A stretch of DNA of 64,000 nt from Lasioglossum baleicum (GCF_051020765.1 NC_134944.1:434001-498000), one strand, 5' to 3'. Positions 43,609 to 55,035 are shown, counted from the first letter of the stretch. Notes: generated by a model from the letters alone, not told the origin. Made by a program: numbers and translations.

Positions 43609-45437
43609 TTCAACAACGTTATTTATGGTCAGATTCAATGACCGTCATTAGGTGGATAAAAGGGGAACCGCGAACTCGGCAAGTCTTCGTGGCGCAGAGA
43701 CTGGGAGAGATTGATGAAATAACAGAAGGTTCGGAATGGCGATGGGTCCCGTCGGGTCAAAACCCGGCAGACCACGCGACGCGATGGTCAAGTAACACGC
43801 CTAGCGCAATTACGCGTTGGCACGTTGGTCCCGAATATTTACAAAAGCCGGAGACTCAATGGCCAATAGAAAAACCGCTCAATGAAGTGAGTAAGAAAAC
43901 AATAGATGAAATGGAGTTACGTAAAACTTTTGTATATACAGTAGATTTACAACCATCGTTCGAATTTCCGTTGTTAATAAGAATTTTGGGGTGGCAAGGT
44001 TTGTTAGTGATAGCTAAACGTGTGCAAGCGGCAGTGGACCGGTGGAGAGGAAAATCTCGAACAGGGATGACCGTAGACAATATCGCGAACGCAGAACGGT
44101 ATTGGTTTCGCGTAATACAGGCCGAGCATTTTGGAAAAGAAATAGCTGCTATTGAAAAAGGAAAAGGCGTTCCTAAAGCTAGTAAATTAGCAAGTTTAAA
44201 ACCGTATTTAGATGAGGACAGAATTCTAAGAGCAAGCGGTCGGGCTGTCAATATACACGAAGTTGAATTTAATAATTACCCGATTATACTCGATGGTAAG
44301 CACACCGCGACTAAAATGTTAGTAAAAGAGTATCATAGACGTTATTATCACGCAAGCAATAACATAGTTGTTAATGAGCTTTGTCAAATCTTTTATATAA
44401 TCGGATTGAAGAAGATCTTGCGTTCGGTCGCGCATAGATGTGTAACATGCCGTTTACATCGTGCTAGACCTCAACCTCCGGTCATGTCTACTTTACCCAC
44501 GGGGCGGTTGGCGTACAGACAAAGACCTTTCAGTCAGTGTGGAATCGATTATTTCGGTCCTATGTTCGTTAAAATTGGTCGACGTAGAGAAAAACGTTGG
44601 GGAGTCCTCTTTACATGTCTAACTACGAGAGCCATACACATAGAACTGGCCTGCAGCCTAAATGCAAGCTCTGCAATAATGGCCTTACAGCGCCTAGCTG
44701 CCCGTAGAGGTACCCCCGCAACCGTTTACAGTGATAATGGGACCAATTTTAAGGGCGCGAGTAGAGAAATCAAAGAAGCGATCGCCAAAATTGACAAAGA
44801 AAAACAACAAGAATATGCGTTAGCAAAGAAAATTAAATGGGTCTTCAATCCCCCGGATGCCCCTCACATGGGAGGAGTATGGGAACGTTTAATTAGATCG
44901 GTAAAAACTGCGTTGCACGTAATTTTACGCGAACAGGCGCCAACGGAAGAAACTTTACATACACTGTTAACTGAGATAGAACATACCGTGAACTCGCGAC
45001 CGTTAACGTACGTTTCCGTAGATCCGAGGGATAAGGAGGCGCTCACGCCAAACCATTTTTTAATTGGCACCTCGTCAGGAAACTTGAGGTTGGGTCGATA
45101 CGAAGCTCACGATACATGTTTGAGAAAGCAATGGCGAACAGCGCAACATTTCGCGGACGCATTTTGGAAACGATGGTTGCGCGAATATTTACCGTGTATA
45201 ATAAATCGACCAAAATGGACCGAAAAAAGGGACCCGCTGAAACAAGGAGACCTTGTATTAATAATCGATATGCTAGCACCACGCAACGAGTGGAAAAAGC
45301 GAGCTATTACTGATGTGTTTCCGGGGTCGGATGGTGGAGTACGAGTCGTAAAAGTACATACTCCATGGGGAATCTTTACGCGGCCGATGCATAAACTTAT
45401 TAAGTTACTAAGTATAGATGAAGTACAAAATCCCTGA
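43609..45437 (+). CDS. pol: pol, RNase H remainder and integrase
   Basis: Opens within RNase H (YLWSDSMTVIRWIKGEP contains the next acidic residue). The integrase zinc-binding region (HRRYYHASNN, then CVTCRLHRARP) is followed by the catalytic core: GIDYFGPM, VYSDNGTNF and GGVWERLIRS give the D, D, E residues. The C-terminal DUF5641-type domain (KWTEKRDPLKQGDLVLIID) ends just before the polypurine tract. No independent start is implied; this is the 3' part of the frame split by the solo LTR. Confidence 0.9.
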
Positions 45438-45445
45438 ATTTGTAC

Positions 45446-45456
45446 GAGGGGGAGGA
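45446..45456 (+). other. polypurine tract
   Basis: GAGGGGGAGGA directly precedes the 3' LTR and would prime plus-strand synthesis. Confidence 0.8.
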
Positions 45457-46163
45457 TGTTACGGATCCATTGTATGTTCATTGTATAATTCGGTTTAAGT
45501 TGTGTGTGTGTGTTGCGAATCAATAGATTAATTTGGTTACGGTTAAAATGTCCTCTCTTCGTGCAAAATATCTGTGTAAAATGTAAGAAGCGAACTACGT
45601 ATGTGTATGTCGAACAAATATTGAAATAAACTAATAGCGTGCATAAAGTTAAGATTGTAGTAGCGATGGTACGATGCGGAGGTATTGTAAATTGCGTTCA
45701 AATATGGAATGGTATAATGATAAATCTGTAACTGTATAGAGTGTTGTTATGTGTGAAAGTGTGTAGAAAGGGAGGTACGCTTGATAGTGTCGAATCAAAA
45801 CGTTATAAAAACACTGTCGCCGGCATCGCGTATTGTATGGGGACCGCCACATGGTCGGAAACCCCTGAAAGTGCCACGGGTAAGGTTGTTATTGACAACA
45901 GCCTAGGCCCGGTAGACCGGGAGGGGGTTGTGATCACCCCGTCCGAAACCAGGTCCACGAGCACGGTAAGATCGTAAGGATCGAACCGGGGCCGTTAGCC
46001 AGGCGAGGCCGGAGAGAGGGGGCTCAGCCGAAAATTGCCCCACTTCTAAGAGAGGAAGAGTGGGGCGGAGTATAAATATTGTAAGTTGACCGTGCGGAGC
46101 GTTAGAATAAGTATAATTGTACTTGAGGGTTGTCCAAATAAAATTTGTGAACAGTCAGCAACA
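45457..46163 (+). repeat. 3' LTR of the BEL/Pao element
   Basis: Also 707 bp. The four differences from the 5' LTR that I see are AAGAAGCG for AAGATGCG, GTAACTG for GTAAATG, CACTGTC for CACTCTC, and TTTGTGA for TTTATGA. Confidence 0.9.
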
Positions 46164-46220
46164 ATAATATTAAAAAAGTTATCATTTTTAGAGCGTCCGA
46201 AAATTTTTGCGAGTCACAGT

Positions 46221-46669
46221 ATGTACATATATCGCGCACAGAACACAATTCTTCTTTCTATTAAATCGAATTTCTTAGGTCAAACAATTGCGTTTTGTAA
46301 TGTATAATAACATGTAATAACGTTAAAAATTACTTAATATACACCCGCGGTAAAATCAATAAGTATAACTTTCCTCCTCACAGCAGAAACGTCGAAAAAA
46401 TTTTGACAATGATGTCCCACAATAAAAAAATCTGAAAAAAATTGACGACACTGCCTGCTGTAGTACTTTATCAAGGAACCAAACAGTAAAAAGCATGTTT
46501 TCATATTTTCTAGAAATCTACATTTTTCCGATGTTTGGGGGGTTTTTCATTATTTACGACCACAGTTTGCAACCAAAAAATCTGAAAAATTCTATAAAAT
46601 GTGTCTTAGGATCCAAAATATGTAACATTTTTTTTAGAATTTTAGAACGTATTTGAGACCGGGAAATTG
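46221..46669. other. intergenic, nothing recognised
   Basis: No gene or terminal repeat seen. Confidence 0.3.
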
Positions 46670-46995
46670 CGCTCGACTGTGCAACAGGCCTAACGGTTCT
46701 GGAGAACCGATTACACTGTCCAACACCAAATTTGTTTTCAATATACTGTTGGGTCCTTCTTATAGAGTTTTTTGCGCTGATTCCGAATCTGTCCTTAATT
46801 TTTCTCCTATACGCACAGTTTTTGAAAAACATGGCTTTGAAAAAAGAACATATTTTTCAACTTTAAACAAATATTGTGGTTATTATAAAAGATATTGAAT
46901 TGTTCTTTACAGCAAAAGATTCTGTAGACTTTCCCGAATACAGTGATATCCAATATTAATACATTATGATTGTTTAAACATGTTTAAACAATGAT
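46670..46995. repeat. dispersed repeat F2, inverse copy
   Basis: Reverse complement of 22791-23130, with the landmarks GGGTCCTTCTTATAGAG and GACTTTCCCGAATACAGTG. Confidence 0.7.
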
Positions 46996-47340
46996 TAAAA
47001 ACGAAGAGACACTACTTTTGCACCAATTTTTGAGGATATTTTTCAATTTATCTCAAAAAATTAGGGTCCAGCGGAAAATCGAACTATACCACGCGATAGA
47101 GCAGACTTTTATCTTGAGAAACCAACCTTTCAAGTTTGTAACGTCGACGTTTTTTTCCAACCAGAAAACAAAATAACTTCGCCCGACATGAGCCACCAGT
47201 GGCGCGGCGAGGCGGCCTTCGTCGTCGATTTTCAATTGTTACTTTCAACAATTGCGTCCGTTGCCGGTTGCGGCCCGCGCGTATTCTTATGTTTTCACTT
47301 TTGGCCCACTGCAGTCCGCGGGGGTTGCTCATCACACTGG
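46996..47340. other. unrecognised, GC-rich toward the right
   Basis: The short minus-strand open stretches at 47053-47335 have no domain and overlap each other, so they are not called. Confidence 0.3.
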
Positions 47341-47800
47341 TTTAAATAAATAAATTTATATATTTTTCTATTTGTGAATTATATTATTCTAATAATTTAT
47401 TGTGAAAATAATTGTTTAAATAAATAAAAACAAATAACAAATTTGTATAGATTATAAAAATCTATTTATTTTAACAATAAATTATTGAAATAACAATTCA
47501 AATAATGAATATGGAAACAAATTATAAAAATTTATTTATTTAAATTATTTTAACAATAAATTATTATTGAGAAATAACAATTCAAATAATTAATATAGAA
47601 ACAAATTATAAAAATTTATTTATTTAAACAATTATTTTAACAATAAATTATTATTGAAATAACAATTCAAATAATTACTATAGAAACAAATTATAAAAAT
47701 TTATTTATTTAAACAATTATTTTAAATTATTGAAATGGTATTTCAAACAATAAATATAGAAACAAATTATAAAAATTTATTTATTTATAAATTGTTTAAA
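47341..47800. repeat. AT-rich tandem repeat, period about 90 bp
   Basis: ACAAATTATAAAAATTTATT recurs at roughly 90-bp steps (about 47516, 47607, 47688, 47761) with TAACAATTCAAATAAT between. Four to five units. Confidence 0.75.
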
Positions 47801-48075
47801 TAATAAATATTAGGTCGAACACAATATAGAATACAGAATGACAGAGAACCGAAATCCGGAACCGAAATCCTGAACCGAAATACATAATATCGGTTCTCCA
47901 AAATCGTAACCGTAACCGATACTGCCAGCCAGTACCGATATTCTCGTAACAGTTATAAGTGTTATAACATAACATCATTTCGGTTCTTAATAACTATTTC
48001 AATCAGAACCGAAAAATAACAGTTTAAACAGTTATTTTCTAACCGTTCCAATCCCTGTCTGTAGCGTAGATTTAC
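47801..48075. repeat. degenerate AACCGAAAT-rich block
   Basis: GAACCGAAATCC, AACCGAAATA and inverse TCGGTTC motifs recur across about 47830-48030. No coding content. Confidence 0.45.
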
Positions 48076-48238
48076 CACTATTTTAATATACTATACGATT
48101 TGAACTTTTTTTGGAAACTAGAGCAATTAGTTTACTGCAGGATGTGAAAAGAAGTTTTTTAAAAAATTGCAATTGATCAGAATTGTAGAAAAAATACTAA
48201 AAGTTGCGTTTTACAACTTTTTAATGTGGGTCTATCTA

Positions 48239-49144
48239 CAGGGTGATTCACGCAATTGTTACAAGTCATAACTCCGTTATTATTGCATTTACAAAAAAAT
48301 GCCAAAGGAGGAAGATAAATGGTTCGAAGAGAACTACATCTGTAGGCCTTTCGATTTTTTTAGATGCAGCAGTGCATGTGCAATTAACAATTGCATCATT
48401 TCTTTAAATAGAAATGCATATTGTTTTTTACACAGATCGATTCTTCTGTTCATTCTACGTAAAAAATTATTAGGGTACACATGGCAAAAAATTATTAGAT
48501 CTCGAGATATTTTCAAAAAATGTCTTTATTGAAGAAGATGCTCAAACGCTTCTCCATTACATTCTAAACATTTCTTATAACGTTTTTTTATTGTTTGCAT
48601 AACTGCGTTTATACATCAATACGTTGGCCAGCCCGTTCACCTGATTTAAGTCCCCTTGACTTTTTCTGTGGGGTTATTTGAAAGATAGAATTTATTCAAA
48701 CCCCATAGATTCTGTAGAGAATCTGAGAGAAAGAATCATACTGGAATGTGCAGCAATAACTGCAGATAATTTAAACGCAGTTATGCAAACAATAAAAATA
48801 CGTTATAAGAAATGTTTAGAATGTAATGGAGAAGCGTTTGAGCATCTTCTTCAATAAAGACATTTTTTGAAAATATCTCGAGATCTAATAATTTTTTGCC
48901 ATGTGTACCCTAATCATTTTTTACGTAGAATGAACAGAAGAATCGATCTGTGTAAAAAACAATATGCATTTCTATTTAAAGAAATGATGCAATTGTTAAT
49001 TGCACATGCACTGCTGCATCTAACAAAATTTAAAGACCTACAGATGTAGTTCTCTTCGAACCATTTATCTTTCTCCTTTGGTATTTTTTTGTAAATGCAA
49101 TAATAACGGAGTTATGACTTGTAACAATTGCGTGAATCACCCTG
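48239..49144 (+). mobile_element. mariner/Tc1-type element with about 300-bp inverted arms, 906 bp, TA duplication
   Basis: The ends are CAGGGTGATTCACGCAATTG and its inverse, flanked by TA. Inverted arms span about 48239-48600 and 48780-49144, and only about 180 bp of spacer separates them. The right arm contains the 3' end of the transposase frame, so the left arm holds an inverted copy of it. Confidence 0.82.
48618..48858 (+). pseudogene. mariner-like transposase C-terminal fragment
   Basis: RWPARSPDLSPLDFF precedes a one-base shift, after which WGYLKDRIYSNPIDSVENL and LECNGEAFEHLLQ run to TAA. SPDLSPLDFFLW carries the last catalytic acidic residue of DDD/DDE transposases. The N-terminal two-thirds is missing. 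Confidence 0.75.
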
Positions 49145-49215
49145 TATACTTAAAATTTAAAAAATACGTTTTATAGATTTGTGTCAATTAAACATATTCT
49201 GAAAATTTCAGGGTA

Positions 49216-49554
49216 ACCCTAAAGTTATTCTTCTAAATTTTCGTAGAAAGAATTGGTTTTCAATTTGGTTTAATTAATAATAACTGTGCCTAAAAATATG
49301 AAAAAAATTGGAGACAGTATTGATGACAGTAAGTATTTCATCATTAAATTAATTTCCAAGATGGTGGCTTTTAAACATCGATATAAAATCTGTGTTTCTT
49401 CGAAATCTTCCGGCTTTTCTATTTTTTAAAACTAGAGTTTGCAACAAAGGCTCGGGAAAAATTAAAATACTTCTATGAATATAATTTATAGTATTAGAGA
49501 TTTGTATATTAGTTACATATTTGATATAAAACAATATAAACTGTATGTCCTAAT
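49216..49554. other. AT-rich, nothing recognised
   Basis: No gene or repeat end is seen. Confidence 0.3.
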
Positions 49555-49970
49555 CCTGGCCAATGATGATGTACGATCTGATCCAGTCTAAAGATGATGT
49601 AGGATCTGATCCAGGCTAAAGATGATGTAGGATCTGTTCTAGGCTAAAGATGATGTAGGATCTGATCCAGGCTAAAGATGATGTAGGATCTTGTCCATGC
49701 TAAAGATGATGTAGGAGCTGATCCAGGCTAAGTACTAGAGTAGGGGGCAGCACTATATGGGCACGGCCAAAACCCGGGCGTGAGCACTTTCATATACTCT
49801 CTGGTATCTCGTCGGTGCATATAGTACCTTGACGGTGTGGTTGGTGTCACACGAATATTTCGGTGTCCTCTAATGCCCTCTAGGATATACTCCGCCTGGA
49901 GTGAGAAACAGAAGGCCACCGACGGCATTTCGTCGGTGCAGAAGACCACTGTATCGTGTTACGCATGTTA
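49555..49970. repeat. dispersed repeat, inverse copy of 32.45-33.06 kb, with 28-bp minisatellite
   Basis: Six 28-bp units (GATGATGTAGGATCTGATCC plus AGGCTAAA) fill 49565-49732. They are followed by TACTAGAGTAGGGGGCAGCA, CACGGCCAAAACCCGGGCG and GGCCACCGACGGCATTT. Confidence 0.8.
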
Positions 49971-50203
49971 CCACAGACGAAAAAAAGGTGATGTTACGTT
50001 CTTCGACGAACGTTTTCAAGATAAACAGATATTTCAGACGATGTTATGGTGTTCGTTTTGTAGGTTTAAAATATTAGCAGCAAAACTAATATCAACGACA
50101 AAGAATTGCTTGAAATATTCTATGTAAGAGCATAATTTTAGGAAAACCAACAATTTCTACTTCATATTTTATATAAGATACCTAAATTTGTAATATGACA
50201 AAA

Positions 50204-50434
50204 TTGGGTTGGAACGAAAGTTTGTGGCGTTTTTAAATTAAAACTCAAAGAATGAAATTATGATATTTATACATAGATTTGTTCAATAAGTAACATATTT
50301 CCCATTCTCTTCTATTAGTCTTTGCCATTTTTTAAGTGACTGATCATCTTATTCAATAGATCTATGAATACATATCTTAAATTTTATCTTCGAATTTTGA
50401 TTTGAAAACGCTACGAACTTTCGATCCAATCTAA
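50204..50434 (-). mobile_element. mariner-derived deletion copy
   Basis: The ends TTGGGTTGGAACGAAAGTTT and ACTTTCGATCCAATCTAA are imperfectly inverted. The minus strand of the centre reads SLKKWQRLIEENGKYV and a stop, the C-terminus of a mariner transposase. Confidence 0.7.
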
Positions 50435-50866
50435 TATTTCATAAGCGAGCATTATTTCCTTACACTTTTTTTATACATAATTGTTCCAAGAATCGATCTG
50501 CGGAAACAGAAATAAGCAAAAAAAAAAACGGAATAACTTTTATTTGACTTGCTGTTCCGAATAATAAAGAGTTCGATTAAAAGAATTACGTGGATTAATT
50601 AATATGTAGGATGGATGGCGAGTGGATCGGAGATTAAGCTGGAAAAAAGAGATTCAACGACGCAATCCAAAAGTATTACATGCAGTCGAAATCCAAAAGT
50701 TTGAATGCAGGTGCCTTTTATGCATCTCATTTTTGCCGTGAAAACGGCGTCTCGAAAGAGGCAACTTTTACACGTCCATAAAAAAATTTACACGTCCGCC
50801 TGCGTTGCTAAAGACCGGGAAGAGCTCTCCCGAGAGGAACACGCGGCCATGGATCGTCACGCCGCA
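50435..50866. other. intergenic, nothing recognised
   Basis: A short open frame near 50705-50926 crosses into the next element and has no domain. Confidence 0.3.
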
Positions 50867-51517
50867 CAGTGGTCGGAGAAGCAGAAAAAAACCCTAAATT
50901 ATGAAAGTCGTTATTTCAAATATTGACCACTATTTCCTGATAGGCCATAAACCAATGCATCTTGCTATGAAAATGGATCTATGTTTTTCTCTTTAATAAC
51001 TTCGGATTCATACATTAATCTTTTGAGACCAGAACCGAAGACCAAATCACTGCCACTTAGTGAACAAGCGCAGTCTCTATTGAAATAGTGTTCATATATA
51101 TTATGTAAATATTATTATACTAATATAATACTATTTGTTAATAATATTATTGGTAATATTATATATACAAAATGATATTAAGCTTTTTGTTTAATATTAT
51201 TTCAAGTTTGTTTGTCTAATACTATTTCAAGTTTGTTTGTTTAATACTATTTGAAGTTTGTTTGTTTAATTCTATTTCTAGTCTGTTTGCTTAATACTAT
51301 TTCAAGTATTCAATTTTAGTATGCTGAAATAAGAGTTCGTAATGTAATAAACAATATTATGTGTAAACAATTATATTAAGTTCATTGTTTAATATTTCGT
51401 TTAATAATATGAGAAGTTTGAAGATTGAGAAGCAATAAAAAAAGAATTATTCAAAAATATTGAGAATTGCCGAAGTTATGAAGTTTTTTCCATTTTCCCT
51501 ATACGTTCCGACCACTG
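50867..51517. mobile_element. element with CAGTGGTCGG termini, about 650 bp
   Basis: CACAGTGGTCGGA (50865-50877) and TCCGACCACTGTG (51507-51519) are inverted and flanked by CGCCG on both sides. The CAGTGG ends suggest hAT. The flanking duplication I can read is only 5 bp, so the class is tentative. Confidence 0.55.
51193..51306. repeat. 25-bp tandem repeat, about 4.5 units
   Basis: The unit is close to AATACTATTTCAAGTTTG followed by TTTGTTT. It lies inside the 50867-51517 element. Confidence 0.75.
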
Positions 51518-52574
51518 TGCGCCGCCGGTTGTCTACGCGAGGGAATATTCGGGACGTACGATTGTTGGGAAGAATGAAGAATATTTATCGGCTATCCTCG
51601 AGACGTTCCACGGTGGGACGACGTGACGTGCCCGTTTTGTTCTTTTCGCGACCTTGCTTCATCCTCGCCCAGTCAAATTCGAATAGAGACGCGATTCTAC
51701 CAAAGCTCGGCAGAAATTGTGCCGTCTAGGCTTGTAATTCACGCCAAGTCCTGTGACTGCCGAGCTCGACGCGATTTGAATAGGCTACGCGCGACCGACC
51801 GAACATCCGCCGTGTATTATTGCCTTCGCGCCGGCAAATATCTTGACTGCTTGGCTTGTATTTCTACCATTCGTAATAAACGATTGTGATTTTCCTGAAA
51901 CTGCGTGACTTATTCTGCCCGTGAGAAACGTTTCTGTCGCGTTGAATGCCCCGTCCTTTTTCCTCACGTGGAACCTTGACGAGAATTTTCGCATGACACG
52001 ATAACGTACCTGGCGGCCGAATTTCTTTTTGTCGAGTAGTACAATTGTTCCGATCCGAATCCACGAGCGATTGTTTGTCCCGGGAGCGCCGAGCGGGGAG
52101 GACCATGTGTCGCGCGACCGAGCGTGGCCTGGACTCTGGACCTCAAGCCACAATTTCCCGAGTTCGGTTGCCTTTTCGTTCGCGGAAAAGCAACAGACGT
52201 GACATCATATACATCGTATTTATTAATAACGAAGGTATTTGCAGAATTTACAAAAATATTTATGGACGTATACAATATACCATTTAATGGCCGACTGAAT
52301 AGAATGAATTTATTAATCCTAATTGTGCAGATTGTACATGTTGAAACATTTGACGTTATTCTGAGAATTATCTAAGGAAAAGGTCGATATTTACAACCGC
52401 GTTCTCCTTTGCAAATAAGTCTGTATTCTTGCGTCAGTAATTTCCCTTTTGTTTTGGTTCTGCTGGGTTTTCGGTTTGTCGGTCTCCTTTCTCCGGTTGT
52501 AAACACGCGTGTTTACAACTTCCGGTTCCGAATTCCATTATCTTCTCGTTGACTCATGTCCCGTGACTCACGCC
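51518..52574. other. GC-richer unique-looking region, no gene called
   Basis: Several overlapping open stretches (51460-52375) on both strands have no recognisable domain or consistent splice structure. This could be a host promoter or exon of an unrecognised gene. Confidence 0.3.
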
Positions 52575-53039
52575 GCGTGAATATTGAAGTTGAAGTTGAA
52601 ATTGAAGTTGAAATTAACGAAATGAAATTGAAAAATTGAAGTTGAAGTTGAAATGGAAAAGTAGAAATTGAAAACTCGACGTTGAAATTGAAGAGTTAAA
52701 ATTAACGAAATGAAATTGAAAAATTGAAGTTGAAATGGAAGAGTAGAAATTGAAGTTGAAATGGAAGAGTTGAAATTGAAGTTGAAATGGGAGAATTAAA
52801 ATTGAAGTTGAAATTAAAATGGAAATTAAAATTTGAAATTGAAAAATTGAAGTTGAAAATGAAGTTGAAGAGTTGATATTTAAATTGAAGTTGAAATGGA
52901 AAATTTGATGTTGAAATTGAAATTGAAGAGTTGAAATTAACGAATTGAGATTGAAAAATTGAAGTTAAAAATGAAGTTGAAGAGTTGAAATTGAAAAATT
53001 GTAGTTGAAAATGAAGTTGAAGAGTTGAAATTGAAAAAG
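52575..53039. repeat. GAAGTTGAAATT-type minisatellite
   Basis: Irregular 6- and 12-bp units (GAAGTT, GAAATT, GAAGAGTT, AACGAAAT). The same sequence resumes at 55888-55975, on the far side of the large palindrome. Confidence 0.8.
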
Positions 53040-54912
53040 AATATATAAAAAAACTTTTTAAAAACCACGCTTAGATTAAAGTGCACTAAAAAGGAGAAAA
53101 TAATTTTTTTAGACATCAGCGACAATTAATAAAAGCGTGGAGCGCTAAACTATATTGACGCAATCTTCGTGGGAACGAAGATTGTTCCAGAGAACTATCC
53201 ATCAATAATTTTTAGAGACATTAGCGACAATAAATAAAAGCGTGGAGCGCCCACGAAGATTGCGTCAATATACGGGTGTCCCAAAATTCGTGAAAATCCC
53301 GAAAGGGGGTGGTTCCTGAGACCATTCTAAGAGACATTTTCCTTTGCACCAATGTCAACTGCGGCTTTGTTTAGGAGTTATTAACGAAAAACACGGACCA
53401 ATCAGAGCGCGCCCTGGCCCGCCGCGCCGGCAAGCGAGTGTCGATGGTACCCCGTGACATCGCAACGAACGAGAGTTTCTCGATAATGTGAATCCTCTCC
53501 GATTTCGATGAGCTTTGGATACGTTGTCAAGACCATGATTCTGAACAACATTTCTCTTCAGACTTTTTGGCGATAGGCTTTAGTTTCCGAGATAATCGTA
53601 AAAAAAGAGAAGAAGCAGAAACCGATTGAATTAAAAACTCACGTATTCAGTCGTAAATCCATTTGCTGCTTCGAAATGTGTGCCACTGGGTCACTCGGTG
53701 ACGAACTGCACAGATGTCTTCAGGTATACGGCAGTACCGAAGGGATGCGCGGTCAAGTCGACGATCCAGAATTTCACTTTCACTTTCGAATCGATAAATA
53801 ATTCGTATGTTTATTTCACACAGATGCCTTGAAATTTTTCCACACTCACAATCACTGTTCACATTTGTCAACACATAGTTATGCACTAATAATAATTGCC
53901 ATATCCCTTGTACTGCTGCACAAATCACAACAATCAGGTAATGCAATCACTAGACCGCGGATTTCATGCATTTGTAGCAAACATGAGTAGGTGCATTTTA
54001 ATACAGTAGAGAGATTAAAATAATTTCAAAACACCATAGTATTATTTTCAACTTCTTAAAATGGTCACAGTGAAAATCAAATATCTGTCTGGCTCCTGTC
54101 CCTTGTAATAGCGGCAGCCAACATTCATTTTGCATAAAGATTCGCAGTCTAGTGATTAGTTTAAATATCACTATCAAAAACACAGCTAATAGCAACCGTT
54201 AGCTTTGAATTGACAAGTCTTTGGAGATGTTCTCTCTTGCAGTTCGTCACCGAGTGACCCAGTGGCACACATTTCGAAGCAGCAAATGGATTTACGGCTG
54301 AATACGTGAGTTTTTAATTCAATCGGTTTCTGCTTCTTCTCTTTTTTTACGATTATCTCGGAAACTAAAGCCGATCGCCAAAAAGTCTGAAGAGAAATGT
54401 TGTTCAGAATCATGGTCTTGACAACGTATCAAAAGCTCATCGAAATCGGAGAGGATTCACATTATCGAGAAACTCTTGTTCGTTGCGATGTCACGGCGTA
54501 CCACCGACACTCGCTTGCCGGCGCGGCGCGGCGGGCCAGGGCGCGCTCTGATTGGTCCGTGTTTTTCGTTAATAACTCCTAAACAAAGCCGCAGTTGACA
54601 TTGGTGCAAAGGAAAATGTCTCTTAGAATGGTCTCAGAAACCACCCCCTTTCGGGATTTTCACGAATTTTGGGACACCCGTATATTGACGCAATTTTCGT
54701 GGGAGCTCCACGCTTTTATTTATTGTCGCTAATGTCTAAAAAAATTATTGATGGATAGTTCTCTGGAACAATCTTCGTTCCCACGAAGATTGCGTCAATA
54801 TAGTTTAGCGCTCCACGCTTTTATTAATTGTCGCTGATGTCTAAAAAAATTATTTTCTCCTTTTTAGTGCACTTTAATCTAAGCGTGGTTTTTAAAAAGT
54901 TTTTTTATATAT
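53040..54912. mobile_element. large palindrome, arms about 670 bp
   Basis: Arms 53040-53710 and 54238-54912 are near-identical inverses, from ATATATAAAAAAACTTT to GTGACGAACTGCA. The inner element (53273-54680) begins CGGGTGTCCCAAAATTCG at TA on both sides. The outer 230 bp per side carries a nested AGCGTGGAGCGC/ATTGACGCAATCTTCGTGGG structure. No intact gene lies in the arms. Confidence 0.85.
53953..54149. mobile_element. MITE of the GACTGCGGAT family in the palindrome loop
   Basis: GACCGCGGATTTCATGCA and TGCATAAAGATTCGCAGTC are inverted and flanked by TA. Length 197 bp. Confidence 0.75.
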
Positions 54913-55035
54913 TTTTTTATTTTCTACTTTTTAGTCTTTACATATCTTGTAATCGATTTTAATTACCACTTCAACCTGTAAATTCAACCATCTTTTGTAA
55001 AAGGAAAAATATTGTGTCATGGCGGCTGCAAATCG

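Larger units (their letters stand above)
38146..46163 (+). mobile_element. BEL/Pao LTR retrotransposon, 8.0 kb, with 5-bp target duplication
   Basis: Two 707-bp LTRs start TGTTACGG and end CAGCAACA. ATAAT flanks the element at 38141-38145 and 46164-46168. A primer-binding site, gag, protease, reverse transcriptase, RNase H and integrase occur in BEL/Pao order, with no env-like frame before the polypurine tract. I counted four differences between the LTRs, so insertion is recent. It is disabled by a solo LTR in RNase H and carries a stop between gag and protease. Confidence 0.93.
37527..46220. mobile_element. foldback element F1 copy carrying nested insertions
   Basis: F1 pieces are 37527-37666, 38038-38145 and 46164-46210. 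They align in order with the 20.2-20.53 kb arm (GTTTGTAGCTCATTGCAACG, CACATCCTGTACTAAAC, TTTAGAGCGTCCGAA). The first gap holds a LINE fragment and the second an 8-kb BEL/Pao element. Confidence 0.75.
48076..49215. mobile_element. foldback element F1 half copy interrupted by a mariner element
   Basis: F1 runs 48076-48238 (AGTTTACTGCAGGATGTG) and resumes at 49145 (TACTTAAAATTTAAAAAATA). Removing the inserted element and one TA restores the F1 order. Confidence 0.75.

Noticed and set aside
45437..45457. env-like gene in the BEL/Pao element
   Set aside because: Only about 20 bp separate the integrase stop from the 3' LTR, so there is no room.
52575..53039. CRISPR-like array
   Set aside because: The repeats are irregular 6-12-bp GAAGTT/GAAATT units with no unique spacers, and the DNA is eukaryotic.
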